DNA from: UBA10347 sp905182135 | Lineage (GTDB): Bacteria; Actinomycetota; Acidimicrobiia; Acidimicrobiales; UBA10347 | NCBI GenBank assembly: GCA_963925805.1 | Contig: CAWUSE010000021.1 | Location: forward strand, 25,757-89,756 | DNA: 64,000 nt | Direction: 5' to 3' | Part shown: positions 17,492 through 26,888 of the stretch, piece after piece | Position numbering within the stretch: position 1 is the stretch's first letter | Layout of the letters: every line of letters begins with the position of its first letter | Position numbers and translations under genes: made by a program | Notes under the pieces: model-generated | Told to the model about the DNA's origin: nothing | What the model saw: the letters and a program-made list of their open reading frames with translations, nothing else | Database searches by the model: none

Positions 17492-17905
17492 ATGCTTTCA
17501 CTTCGAAAAAAAGCCATCGACCTAGGCATCGTCATTAAGGACAGCGGCGCGTCTCTCGCTTTCTATCGCGACTTTCTCGGCATGGAACACACCGCCGACA
17601 CGTCAATGTCAGGCTCAGCGCCAGCCACGATGCACCGGCTCATGTGCGGTGACACCATGATCAAGCTCGTCAGCTACGACGAAGGCCCTGATGCCCATGC
17701 CGCACCCGGCGGACCAACTGGTGCCACTGGGCTTCGCTATTTCACACTGCAAATCACGAATCTCGCCGAGGTCACCCAGGCGTGCCGCGAAGCCGGAGTT
17801 CCCGTCATTATCGATCAGCGCGAAATTCGTCCCGGTGTGACTATTTCGATGGTCGCCGACCCTGATGGGAATTGGGTCGAATTCGTCGACGACACGACCG
17901 GCTGA
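17492..17905 (+). CDS. VOC family (glyoxalase/bleomycin-resistance/dioxygenase fold) protein
   Basis: 137 residues with a single VOC module pair: AIDLGIVIKDSGASLAFYRDFLGMEHT at the start, then LRYFTLQITNLAEVTQACREAGVPVI, ending MVADPDGNWVEFVDD, whose terminal Glu is the usual metal ligand. Such proteins are lyases, epimerases, dioxygenases or resistance proteins. It follows the exporter genes by 35 bp, so a detoxification role beside the exporter is possible but unproven. Confidence 0.85.
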   Translation: MLSLRKKAIDLGIVIKDSGASLAFYRDFLGMEHTADTSMSGSAPATMHRLMCGDTMIKLVSYDEGPDAHAAPGGPTGATGLRYFTLQITNLAEVTQACREAGVPVIIDQREIRPGVTISMVADPDGNWVEFVDDTTG

Positions 17906-18001
17906 CTCTGGGCCATACCTATCTTGGGTCCGCACACCGCTGATCCACATTCTTGTGCCGGGGGACTCGGAACCGGCTGTTGTGTGATCGAATGGGGTCC
18001 T

Positions 18002-21000
18002 ATGACAGATACTCAGTCGACTGAGACGCCCACGCCGTTCGCTTCTGCCCTTGCGGGTCTCACCATGCGAAGCATCGGGCCAGCGTTTATGGGCGGCCGT
18101 ATCGCCGATATCGCCATCCATCCCAGCAGGCCTTCAACCTGGTTTTTGGCCGTTGCATCCGGCGGAGTATGGAAGACAACAAATGCAGGAACCACGTGGA
18201 CCCCGGTTTTCGACGGCCAAAAATCGTTCTCTATCGGCTGTGTCGCTATCGACCCCAACCAGCCCGACGTCGTCTGGGTAGGCACTGGCGAGGCCGTAAG
18301 CGGCCGACATGTTGGGTGGGGTGACGGCGTGTACCGCAGCCGTAATGGTGGGGCTACCTGGCAACACATGGGGCTGGCTCGCTCAGAGCACATTGCCGAG
18401 ATCCTCGTCGATCCCCGTGACAGCAGCACCGTCTACGTAGCGGCTGAAGGGCCGCTGTGGTCCAGCGGTGGCGACCGCGGCGTCTACAAAACCGTCGATG
18501 GTGGCACTAGCTGGGCCCACGTATTACAGATCGACCCTGACACCGGTGTAACCAGCCTGGCCTTCGCTCCCGACGATCCTGACACTCTGTACGCCGCTGC
18601 ATACCAGCGCCGTCGCCGCGTCTGGAGCTTCCTCGGAGGTGGCGCAGGTTCTGGAATTTATAAGACTTCGAACAGCGGTGACTCCTGGCGCGAAATCACT
18701 CAGGGTTTGCCTGAGTGCGACAAAGGAAAGATCGGTTTGGCCGTTACTGCAGCCGCGCCCGACACGGTCTACGCCACCATCGAAGCAGGCGAAGGAACAC
18801 GCGGCTTTTACCGATCGACTGACCGAGGCGAGAGTTGGGTCAAACGAAACGACTACATCTCCGGAGGCACTGGCCCCCACTATTACCAAGAGTTATTCGC
18901 ATCGCCGACGGACCCCGACCGGGTCTACCAGGTCGACGTGTTCGTCCATTGGACTCCTGACGGCGGAGCGACCGTCAAACGGCTTGAGACTGGTAAAACC
19001 AAGCACTCAGATAATCATCTCGTGTGGATTGATCCTCAGGATGGCGACCACCTGTTGGTCGGCTCCGACGCTGGCTTGTACGAAACCTTTGACCACGGCG
19101 AGTCGTTCCGACATGTACCCAATCTGCCAATTTCACAGTTCTACCGCGTGGCTGTAGACAACACCGAGCCGTTCTACAACATCTTGGGAGGAGCCCAGGA
19201 TCTAGGAACCTTGTTTGGCCCGTCCCGCACCACGGGTGTCGAGGGCGTTCGCAGCCAGGATTGGAGCGTCACCCTGGGCGCCGATGGCTACCACGTAGCC
19301 TTCGATCCGGATAACTCCGCCATCTGTTACATGGAGTGGCAGAACGGCAACGTGATGCGGATGGACCGCCGCACTATGGAGCTGCAAGATATCCAGCCTC
19401 AAGGTGCCGACGACGACGATCCCGAACGATGGAACTGGGACTGTCCCATCCTGGTCAGTCCGCACAGCGCTGGCACTATCTATGTGGCCTCCCAGCGAGT
19501 GTGGCGTAGCGCAGACCGTGGCGACAGCTGGACCGCAATCAGTGGTGACCTGACTCGCAACATCAACCGCTATGAGTTGCCTGTGGATCTTGCCGACGAA
19601 GGTGGCTTAGTCCAGAGCGTCGATGCTCTATGGGACCACATGGCCATGTCCATGTACAGCACGGTCACACATCTCAGTGAGTCACCGATAACACCAGGGG
19701 TGCTCGTGGCCGGCAGCGATGACGGCCTGGTGCATGTAACCAACGACGGCGGAGCGTCGTGGCGCACTGCTGGGCCTGTACCTGAGTTCCCCACCGACGG
19801 TTTCATCAACAACGTGAAGGCATCCCAACACGACGATGCGGTGATATTCCTTGCTGCAGACGCCCACAAGAACGGCGATTATACCCCATACGTCTTTGTG
19901 AGCAGCGATCAAGGCGTGAGCTGGCAGTCAATCTCAGGCGATCTCCCTGAGGACACCATCGTCTGGGCAATCGAGCAGGACCACGTCGACCCTGAGCTAC
20001 TCTTCATCGGCGCGGAATACGGCGTGCACGTCAGCGTCAACGGCGGACAGAACTGGCACAAGCTTGCCGGGGCCCCACCGATCTCATTCCGCGACATCGT
20101 GTTGCACCGGCCTTCTGGGGACTTGGTTGGGGCCACGTTCGGACGGGGCTTCTACGTCCTCGATGACTACACCGCTCTCCGGCATTTGCATAAGGACACC
20201 CTCACGGCCGATGCAGCCTTGTTGCCTGTCCGCGACGCTTGGTGGTACGTGCCGCATCAGACGGCTCAATCCGAGGGTCAACCTACCTTGGGCTCCACTG
20301 CGTTCGCCGCGAAGAATCCAGACGCTGGAGCCTGCTTCACCTATCACCTCAGCGCCGATGTTCTGTCGCTGAACAAGCAACGTCACCTGCTAGAAAAGGC
20401 CGCGGTTAACGACCAGTGCGACATTGCCTGGCCGGGCTGGGATGCTCTGGCGGACGAACGTACCACGACTGATCCACGGGTCTTCTTGGTTGTGCGTAAT
20501 GCTCACGACCAGGTGGTCAGACGCCTGGCAGGCGCTACCACGTCGGGCCTACATCGCAGCACCTGGGATCTGCGATTGCCTGCGCCCAACCCGATCGAGC
20601 TTGAGGAGCCCGGCTTCAAAGAACCGTGGATGAGCGATCCCAAGGGCCCACTCGTCGCGCCTGGCACCTATTCAGTCCAGATCGTCCGCGTCGACACCAC
20701 CGGATCCACGCTGTTGACCGAGCCCCAGCAGTTCTTCGTGAAGCCAACTCCTGCCGTTGCGGCCCGGCCAGACCTCGCCGAATCCAGTGTGTTCAACCAC
20801 CAAGTGTGGCAACTCCTCCATGCGGTGCTGCACGCGGCCAAACAGCTTGGCGAGACTCGTAAACGAGTTAAGGAGCAACGTGTCGAGCTGGCTATATCGC
20901 CGACCTCGACGGCCGAACATCTGGCCGCGCTCGAGGCTCGCCATGTCGTCGTTGAAGAGCTCGCATTACTGCTACTGGGCGACCCCAACCGAGAAAGGCT

Positions 21001-21166
21001 CCACGAGGCCCAGTCGCTCTCCATTAAAGGACTTACCGAACGCATCGCTGCTCATCTTTGGGAAACCACTCAGGCGCCTACAACCGCGCAACGAGAAATG
21101 ATGGCTCGAGCATCCGCCAAGTTCGAGGCCTACATCGTTGCCTTCGCAGCCCTTGATTTTGGCTAG
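18002..21166 (+). CDS. Large BNR/sortilin-like beta-propeller protein
   Basis: 1054 residues from ATG 18002 (a TTG-started frame from 17924 is possible but its leader looks non-coding). The first ~750 residues carry repeated Asp-box/BNR motifs: GGVWKTTNAGTTWTPVF, GVYRSRNGGATWQHM, GVYKTVDGGTSWAHVL, IYKTSNSGDSWREIT, GFYRSTDRGESWV and several more, as in VPS10/sortilin and GH74-type propellers. The part near residues 850-910 looks like an FN3/FlgD-like strand domain, followed by a helical, Glu/Arg-rich tail. Proteins of this build are usually annotated as glycosyl hydrolase or sortilin-like, without proven activity. I see no signal peptide or membrane segment, which is unusual for such propellers. 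Single gene; nothing nearby defines its role. Confidence 0.85.
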   Translation: MTDTQSTETPTPFASALAGLTMRSIGPAFMGGRIADIAIHPSRPSTWFLAVASGGVWKTTNAGTTWTPVFDGQKSFSIGCVAIDPNQPDVVWVGTGEAVSGRHVGWGDGVYRSRNGGATWQHMGLARSEHIAEILVDPRDSSTVYVAAEGPLWSSGGDRGVYKTVDGGTSWAHVLQIDPDTGVTSLAFAPDDPDTLYAAAYQRRRRVWSFLGGGAGSGIYKTSNSGDSWREITQGLPECDKGKIGLAVTAAAPDTVYATIEAGEGTRGFYRSTDRGESWVKRNDYISGGTGPHYYQELFASPTDPDRVYQVDVFVHWTPDGGATVKRLETGKTKHSDNHLVWIDPQDGDHLLVGSDAGLYETFDHGESFRHVPNLPISQFYRVAVDNTEPFYNILGGAQDLGTLFGPSRTTGVEGVRSQDWSVTLGADGYHVAFDPDNSAICYMEWQNGNVMRMDRRTMELQDIQPQGADDDDPERWNWDCPILVSPHSAGTIYVASQRVWRSADRGDSWTAISGDLTRNINRYELPVDLADEGGLVQSVDALWDHMAMSMYSTVTHLSESPITPGVLVAGSDDGLVHVTNDGGASWRTAGPVPEFPTDGFINNVKASQHDDAVIFLAADAHKNGDYTPYVFVSSDQGVSWQSISGDLPEDTIVWAIEQDHVDPELLFIGAEYGVHVSVNGGQNWHKLAGAPPISFRDIVLHRPSGDLVGATFGRGFYVLDDYTALRHLHKDTLTADAALLPVRDAWWYVPHQTAQSEGQPTLGSTAFAAKNPDAGACFTYHLSADVLSLNKQRHLLEKAAVNDQCDIAWPGWDALADERTTTDPRVFLVVRNAHDQVVRRLAGATTSGLHRSTWDLRLPAPNPIELEEPGFKEPWMSDPKGPLVAPGTYSVQIVRVDTTGSTLLTEPQQFFVKPTPAVAARPDLAESSVFNHQVWQLLHAVLHAAKQLGETRKRVKEQRVELAISPTSTAEHLAALEARHVVVEELALLLLGDPNRERLHEAQSLSIKGLTERIAAHLWETTQAPTTAQREMMARASAKFEAYIVAFAALDFG

Positions 21167-21182
21167 GCACACCGCAGACATG

Positions 21183-21975
21183 TCAGTCGGCCAGGGAGTG
21201 GACCCGTTCGGCAGTTCCCCAGAGCATCTGGTCCCGCTCTTCAGCCGTGAATCGCTCCGCAACCTTCTTCAGAGCGTTCCACAACACGCGATACGACACC
21301 GACAGCCGATCGGCCGGGAAGTTACTTTCAAACATGCACCGTTGCGGGCCAAGACAATCAGCCGCATGCAGGTACCAACGTTCGTGAGCACGCACTAACT
21401 CGTCACTCTTGGCTTGAGTGCCCGAGTGTGCCATCCATAGCCGTTGTCGGCATCGCCAAACCACCGATCTTCGCCACGACATTCTCGTTCTTCGCTATCG
21501 CTGCGATGTCGTCCTTCCAGACGGGGTAGATCTCATCGAGTTGGCCGTGGCACGCGCGTACACGCAGCGGCGTTCCCAAGTGGTTTAGCACCATGGTCGT
21601 GCCCGGTGCTGCTGCTGCCAATGCCGCAACTTCACGATTCTGGAAGTGATAGTTCCACGAGTCGCAGGTCAGGCCTCGCTCGCCATGATCTCGGCGCAGC
21701 ACGAACGACCGCTCTGTCTGCTCTGTAAGAAACTCAGTTTCGCCGACTGATCGTAGAAGTTTCGGGCCTCCGCTGCGATAGCCAGCGTGACATTCAACGA
21801 ACCACGTGGAGTGGACGTCGTGCCCCGATCCGGTGTCGTCATGTAACTCATCAAGTCCATGCGGCCACGGACCTGCCGCAGGCCAAAGATGGTGGTGGGG
21901 ATCAATGATCCGTTAATCAGGGTCGACGACGTCTTCGACCACCAGATCAAGCCATGCCTGAGATCCAGGTTCCAT
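21183..21975 (-). pseudogene. Decayed amidohydrolase (TIM-barrel metal-dependent hydrolase, amidohydro-rel family)
   Basis: Reading from ATG 21975, the translation begins WLDLVVEDVVDPD, hits TAA at 21913-21915, and continues in the same frame as RIIDPHHHLWPA, the metal-binding His motif, then DDTGSGHDVHSTWFVEC and VGETEF. About 70-80 residues normally found next are missing: the text jumps to TERSFVLRRDHGERGLTCDSW. After VVAKIGGLAMPT (near 21455) the frame shifts to give NGYGWHTRALKP and shifts again to KSDELVRAHERWYLHAADC, CMFESNFPADRLSVSYRVLWNA and ERVHSLAD. So there is one nonsense codon, one internal deletion and at least two frameshifts. The many lesions argue for true decay rather than a read error. 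Confidence 0.85.
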
Positions 21976-22023
21976 TACATTCCTTACGAACGGTCGCTGC
22001 TGTGCCAACCTCGTAAGTATGGC

Positions 22024-22341
22024 TCAGCTCAGGTCATCACGTTCTATGAAGATGCACTCGCCGGGGCAGATAAGAGCTGCGCGAACGACGGCCTTCTCGT
22101 GCTCTTCGGGCACCGCTGCCTGGCTTTCGGCCATCCCTGGATCATTCAGCACGACGCCCTGTTCGCACACGTACGCAATGCCATCTTCGAGCAGCATGAA
22201 TACCTCGGGCACGACATCAACACACAAGCCATCGCCGGTGCAAAGATCCTGGTCGATCCAAACTCTGAACTCGGTCCCGGTCCCGGTCCCGGTCGCAACG
22301 TCGACAGCGTCGCGGTCTGGTCTGGTCTCCTGCAACGGCAT
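22024..22341 (-). CDS. Ferredoxin, single-cluster (3Fe-4S/4Fe-4S type, P450-associated kind)
   Basis: 105 residues. C34-TGDGL-C40 (C-x5-C) and ICPGEC (C92, C96) form the cluster-binding pattern of small actinobacterial ferredoxins of the [3Fe-4S] kind that usually feed cytochromes P450 or Rieske oxygenases; VWIDQDLCTGDGLCVDVVPEVF is typical. An unusual Gly-Thr repeat (TGTGTGT) near residue 20, from a GGTCCC hexanucleotide repeat, precedes the fold, so the true start may be internal. No P450 is in the window. It lies 48 bp upstream of the decayed amidohydrolase and 336 bp downstream of the VWA gene. Confidence 0.87.
   Translation of the reverse strand: MPLQETRPDRDAVDVATGTGTGTEFRVWIDQDLCTGDGLCVDVVPEVFMLLEDGIAYVCEQGVVLNDPGMAESQAAVPEEHEKAVVRAALICPGECIFIERDDLS
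22273..22294. repeat. GGTCCC hexanucleotide tandem repeat inside the ferredoxin gene
   Basis: Three full GGTCCC units plus a fourth partial one lie at 22273-22294. On the minus strand they encode alternating Gly-Thr. Because the unit is 6 bp, copy-number change would keep the reading frame and simply lengthen or shorten the N-terminal Gly-Thr stretch. Confidence 0.8.
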
Positions 22342-22677
22342 CGTAAAACAGTGTCGCTGCTTGTCGGGCCAATCGACGCATCAAGGCTCTGAAATATCAA
22401 GAAACCTTCGGTTGGCAGCACGACAACGCTGTCTGCCGACGGCGTTGCAGGCCTCCTTCAAAATAAACGCCTGATCATTTGGCCGGTCTTGTCACCCCTG
22501 CTGTTGCATGAGACCACTGTCCAATGGCTCGACAGCCGGGGACGCTTTGGGGGCGACGCGCCAACCAACGGCCCACCGAGTCGCTAGCAGGTGTACTGGG
22601 TGGTCCAGATGTGCCATAACCCGCGACACCCCTCCTTGTGCGACACGTTCCCTCTTGTATGACGTCTCTTTGCTTAG
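22342..22677. other. 336-bp intergenic stretch, no gene recognised
   Basis: Separates the ferredoxin from the VWA gene (both minus strand). No credible reading frame, tRNA or repeat was seen. It probably carries a terminator for the VWA/MoxR pair and a promoter for the ferredoxin, but I could not identify either. Confidence 0.4.
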
Positions 22678-24525
22678 CTAGGCACCCATTGTCCGTAGGT
22701 AGAGCTTTGCGAGTTCGGCTGGCAGCGACTCAACGTCATCGATCACTAGATACCGGCCGTCGGGGCACATGTCGCGCAGGTAGTCATGTCCGGCTGGGTC
22801 GATGGTCACGCAGAACGTCTCGATCCCAGCGTTGGTCGCATCAAGCAACGCTCGGGCGGTGTCGTGCATGCCGTAGTTTCGGTCGCTGCGGTCGCGGCCG
22901 TAGTCGGTGTCTTGGGGATAGCCGTCGGAGACCACGATGAGCAACTTGGTCTGCGCCGCCACTCCCCCAAGTTTCGCTGCGGCATGGCGCACTGCCGGAC
23001 CCATCCGGGTGTAGCGAAGCGGTTTCATCGCTGCGATGGACGCCCAGGCAGCCGACGATCCTCGATCGCCAAAGTCCTTACCAACCTTGAACTCGACCTT
23101 GTCGCGACCTGTCCCAGAGAACCCGTACACCGCATAGGTGTCGCCCAGTTCCTGCAAAGCATCAGCCATAAGAGCCACCGCGTCTTTGGCGACATCGATA
23201 ACCCGACGAACGGGTTCGATCGTCCGGCGCTCATCCCAGCTCGGCCCATACGACATCGGGTCATCCATCGGATCACCCATCGTCTCAAAGACTTCGGGTT
23301 CAGGCGGCACTGACGGGGAACTCGTGGATGCGCTCAGATCCACGAGGAAGGCCGTAGCGACATCTCGAGCCGCTCGATCTCGGCGAATTTGCACCCGGTC
23401 GTCGACGGGAGCCCCGCTACGTCTGTCAACAACGGCTTCGATGGCCGCGTCAAGATCGAGTTCGTCTCCATCGAGAGAACGATGCACGCGCACAAGATGC
23501 TGCGCTGGAAGCTCCAGCATCCGGCGCCGGATGTGCGCCCGAAGCGCCTGATGACGATGCCGAACCTCACCGATGAATTCATGGTCATCGCCCACGAGAC
23601 GCTCTTCGATTACTCGACACCAAGCTGGTCGGTGCTGGCTGGTGTGATAGTCCCACTCGTCATAGATAAAGGTGCGGGTCTTCGCTGCCAGAGTGCCGGC
23701 GGCTTCAGTAGTCGGAAGTCGCAGACCCAGCGGAAGTCGTTCGGCGTCGCCGGTCTCGCTTGCAGCCTGTTCATAATCCCCCAGATCAGAGCTGAGCTGA
23801 CCACCTCCGTGGCGATCGCCGTCAACGACCTCGTTTGGTGTCCCGCCATCAAGCGATACGCCGGTCGTTGCCTCCGAGGCCACGCCGTCAGCTTCTGGGT
23901 CGCTCTCTAGGTCCGGCACCGTCGCTGCCGGAAACTGGCCTTGGGCTTGCCGCTCCAAGAGTCGCATCAGCATGGCCGTGATCTGTTCGCTCGTCTCGCT
24001 TGTCGCTCCTGACTCTTGCACCTGCTCGATCAGCTGGACCGCAGCTGATCGCAGCTGATCGTCGGCTGGAACGGCCTGCGCCCCGAGTGTGTGCAATCTC
24101 AAGGCTCGCAGGATCCCCGCCACCGGTTCGAGAGCCGCTACCTGGGTGTACCCGGTCGGCAGCCCAGCAAAAGCATCGAGCAGTATCGCGCCCAAATCAT
24201 CGCTAGCACCGGGAAAGCTACGTCGAATCTCGGCCGTTACTCGGTGGTTCTCCACAAGATCAAACAGTCGGTTGTATAGCGAGTTAGATGCCCGAACCAG
24301 TGCGTCGTCAAAGACAGGCTCCTTCAACAGTTGATGGAGAAGCACCGTGCGATACGCCGCCCGGTTGTGCAATGTTGTTGGCAGCACCACGGCGCCGTCT
24401 ACCGGATCCTCAGCCCAAGGCCAGCAGCCTGATCGGTCATCGACCGTTGCGAAGGTGACGGGTTGTCCAATTAGCGCCTCCGCTAATAGCGATAGCGAGG
24501 CCTGCACCTCGCTTAGAGGAATCAC
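22678..24525 (-). CDS. VWA-domain protein of the NorD/CbbO/CobT-like type
   Basis: 615 residues: a helical N-terminal region (LLHQLL, NSLYNRLFDLVENHRVTAEIRR), an acidic low-complexity middle (about 175-265), the hallmark YDEWDYHTSQHRPAWCRV (about 288-305), and a C-terminal VWA domain with MIDAS motif D396-L-S-A-S. Later segments VYGFSG and LLIVVSDGYPQD complete the VWA fold. NorD and CbbO work with their MoxR partner ATPases (NorQ, CbbQ) as metalloenzyme activation chaperones, for nitric-oxide reductase and Rubisco respectively. The start overlaps the MoxR stop by 4 bp. Neither Rubisco nor NO-reductase genes are in the window, so the client enzyme is unknown. Confidence 0.85.
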   Translation of the reverse strand: MIPLSEVQASLSLLAEALIGQPVTFATVDDRSGCWPWAEDPVDGAVVLPTTLHNRAAYRTVLLHQLLKEPVFDDALVRASNSLYNRLFDLVENHRVTAEIRRSFPGASDDLGAILLDAFAGLPTGYTQVAALEPVAGILRALRLHTLGAQAVPADDQLRSAAVQLIEQVQESGATSETSEQITAMLMRLLERQAQGQFPAATVPDLESDPEADGVASEATTGVSLDGGTPNEVVDGDRHGGGQLSSDLGDYEQAASETGDAERLPLGLRLPTTEAAGTLAAKTRTFIYDEWDYHTSQHRPAWCRVIEERLVGDDHEFIGEVRHRHQALRAHIRRRMLELPAQHLVRVHRSLDGDELDLDAAIEAVVDRRSGAPVDDRVQIRRDRAARDVATAFLVDLSASTSSPSVPPEPEVFETMGDPMDDPMSYGPSWDERRTIEPVRRVIDVAKDAVALMADALQELGDTYAVYGFSGTGRDKVEFKVGKDFGDRGSSAAWASIAAMKPLRYTRMGPAVRHAAAKLGGVAAQTKLLIVVSDGYPQDTDYGRDRSDRNYGMHDTARALLDATNAGIETFCVTIDPAGHDYLRDMCPDGRYLVIDDVESLPAELAKLYLRTMGA

Positions 24526-25394
24526 GGAAAGATGATGTCGACGATGTCCGTCACAGCGGTCTGCATGTCGATGTCATCGCTGATTGCCTGCACCAGAGCC
24601 GCCTCGCACGCCCGGCGGGGGGCAACACCTTGCATGATGAGATGACCAGCGTAAACAAGCAATCGAGTGCTCACGCCATCCTCGAACCCTCGTTCGCGCA
24701 GGTTGCGAGTCTGCGCACCGCAGCGCGCCAGCCGTACCGCCGTGTCATGGTCCACACCAGTCTCGGTCTTTACAATGACAGCCTCAGATTCAACATCGGG
24801 GTAGTCGAATTCGATACTGACAAACCGTTGACGAGTGGAAGGTTTGAGATCCTTCAGCACGCTCTGATAACCCGGGTTGTAGGAGATCACCAGCAAGAAA
24901 TCTTCGTGTGCCTGCAACATCTCGGCTGTCTTGTCGATCGGCAGGACACGTCGGTGGTCGGTCAGCGAGTGGATAATCACCGTCGTGTCTTTTCGGGCCT
25001 CGACGATCTCATCGAGATAACAGATGGCGCCAGATCGGACTGATCGCGTGAGAGGCCCGTCCATCCAGACCGTCTCGTCGCCCGACAGCAAATACCGCCC
25101 GACCAGATCGGTCGCGGTGAGATCCTCGTGACACGCAACTGTGGCCAGTTCACGGCCAAGGTGCCATGCCATGTATTCAACAAACCGGGTCTTGCCACAG
25201 CCTGTCGGTCCCTTAAGAAGTACCGGGAGCCGAGCAGCAGCCGCTGCCTCAAACACCGAGGCCTCGTCGGCCAGAGGAAGATAAAACGGCCCATGCACGG
25301 TACAGAACCTAGTGCTCGAATCGCTACGAGCAGCCATTGGCAGGCGAGGTGTTCTCAGATTACGGCCCTCCACCGAAACTTTTCCACTGTTCAT
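24522..25394 (-). CDS. MoxR-family AAA+ ATPase, NorQ/CbbQ-like
   Basis: 290 residues from ATG 25394, which follows AGAGG by 3-4 nt; the frame also extends to 25433. Walker A is GPTGCGKT, with the preceding ARLPVLLK; DLTATDLVGRYLLSGDETVWMDGPLTRSVRSGAICYLDEI combines the family insert with Walker B. VISYNPGYQSVLKDLKPSTRQRFV is the characteristic NorQ/CbbQ sensor/arginine-finger stretch. These ATPases remodel metalloenzymes together with a VWA partner, here the overlapping downstream gene. The N-terminal ~30 residues are poorly conserved-looking and the start is uncertain. Confidence 0.9.
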   Translation of the reverse strand: MNSGKVSVEGRNLRTPRLPMAARSDSSTRFCTVHGPFYLPLADEASVFEAAAAARLPVLLKGPTGCGKTRFVEYMAWHLGRELATVACHEDLTATDLVGRYLLSGDETVWMDGPLTRSVRSGAICYLDEIVEARKDTTVIIHSLTDHRRVLPIDKTAEMLQAHEDFLLVISYNPGYQSVLKDLKPSTRQRFVSIEFDYPDVESEAVIVKTETGVDHDTAVRLARCGAQTRNLRERGFEDGVSTRLLVYAGHLIMQGVAPRRACEAALVQAISDDIDMQTAVTDIVDIIFP

Positions 25395-25641
25395 TTTCCT
25401 CTTGACAACGAACCACGTGAGCCGTTCGAGCAAGATCGCACACCCGGCGACTCGATGGGGCCACGGCTCGAACTCGGGTTGATCACCCTGGCATGCACCG
25501 ATATAGCTCCCGCCGTGTTCACCTCAGGTATCGCTTTCGCGTATCGCCTAGACACACCAAGACCAGCCCCGCCGTACGTTCCACAGGCGGCTGGCGTGGG
25601 CGTTCTCGAACTGAAGCCCTTCGACACCCTAAGATTCAGCG

Positions 25642-26649
25642 GTGACCATCCTCGCGGACCCAAACGAAGCTCCACCAGGCTTTGGGAAAATGGTGGCACC
25701 TGCCCGGGCCCTACCCGACGTCTTGCCGACCGAGCGCCTACTCGCTGGGGGTAAAGCCGTCCCTGCCATTCGCGCTGATCTACGAAAGATCCCTAACCTG
25801 CGGAGCGCGCTTGCGGTCACGCTTGTCGTCACCGAACCAATAGCGATCATCTGGCTTGCGATCAAGCTCGGGCACCCCGTGTCGTGGGTTGCAGCGTTCC
25901 TTCTCATGGGCCGACAGTACGCACGGTTTGCATCACTTGGTCACGAGGCTGTGCATCGCACCCTTTTCAGCAACAAGAAGCTAAATGACCTCGTCGGGCG
26001 GTGGCTCTTGTCGTACCCATCGTGGGTCCCGTTCGAGCTCTACCGCCGATCCCACCTTGATCACCACCGAGATGAGATGGGCCCCAAAGAGCCAGACAAG
26101 GCGTTGTACCGAGCATACCCAATCACTTTGGACAGCTTCCGTCGTAAGCTCATCCGCGACGCAAGCGGCCAAACTGGGTTCAAACTCTTTCGGGGACTGG
26201 TGCGGGCCGCGCTGAAAGGCAAGCCAGTAGCCGTCAAGATCCTGCTCTGTCAGATCCCGCTCATCATGGCGTTCTCTCTCATTGGACGGCCCGAGCTTTA
26301 CGTCCTGCTTTGGTGGCTGCCACACCTGACTGTGTGGAGAGTCATCAACCGACTCCGCTCGGTGGCCGAGCACGGCGGCCTCATGCAATCGGCGGATCGG
26401 CGCCAAACAACGCACGATGTGAACCAAGGCCCCATGGCCTCGTTCTGGCTCGTGCCATTCAACATCGGTTATCACTTGGCACACCACGTCGACATGGGAG
26501 TTCCGAACTGGAACCTGCCAAAGCTCCAGCACGAGCTCGTTTCCTCTGGATGGGTCACGCCCCAGTACAGCTACCCAAATTATCGATCGTTATGGCTTGC
26601 TCTCAGCACTGGCCCGGCTCAGGAACCAGCGGCCGAACTGACTGACTGA
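25642..26649 (+). CDS. Membrane fatty-acid desaturase/hydroxylase family protein
   Basis: 335 residues from a GTG start at 25642. The three His boxes of the membrane di-iron desaturases are present: H101-EAV-H105 in LGHEAVHR, H138-LD-HH in RRSHLDHHRD, and YHLAHHVD near residue 280. An additional His near EHGGL fits the family. Hydrophobic segments at about 55-90 and 200-235 span the membrane. It would insert a double bond or hydroxyl into acyl chains or a carotenoid/sterol-like lipid using O2 and an electron donor. It diverges from the MoxR gene; the 247 bp between show nothing certain. Confidence 0.9.
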   Translation: MTILADPNEAPPGFGKMVAPARALPDVLPTERLLAGGKAVPAIRADLRKIPNLRSALAVTLVVTEPIAIIWLAIKLGHPVSWVAAFLLMGRQYARFASLGHEAVHRTLFSNKKLNDLVGRWLLSYPSWVPFELYRRSHLDHHRDEMGPKEPDKALYRAYPITLDSFRRKLIRDASGQTGFKLFRGLVRAALKGKPVAVKILLCQIPLIMAFSLIGRPELYVLLWWLPHLTVWRVINRLRSVAEHGGLMQSADRRQTTHDVNQGPMASFWLVPFNIGYHLAHHVDMGVPNWNLPKLQHELVSSGWVTPQYSYPNYRSLWLALSTGPAQEPAAELTD

Positions 26650-26888
26650 TAACGACGAGACCGCCAGGAAACTCTGCAACATCCGCGTGCCCAAGTCGCT
26701 ACCGAGTTCCAGCCGACCAGACCCATCAGCGATCCGGTACGGAAACGCACACGACTAACGAACTCGATCTTGCCCGAGGTCGACATCACGTGTTCCAAAA
26801 ATCGCCACGTGCGTGTTGCAACTACTACGTAACTCCCGCTCTTCTAATAGGGCAACTCGCCATGAAACACGTCGGCATGAACCGACGA

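Noticed and set aside
25455..25640. A short piece, MGPRLELGLITLACTDIAP, recalling the start of NrtA/CmpA-type binding proteins
   Set aside because: Fewer than 25 residues look similar and nothing continues the fold; chance resemblance cannot be excluded, so it is not called a gene fragment.
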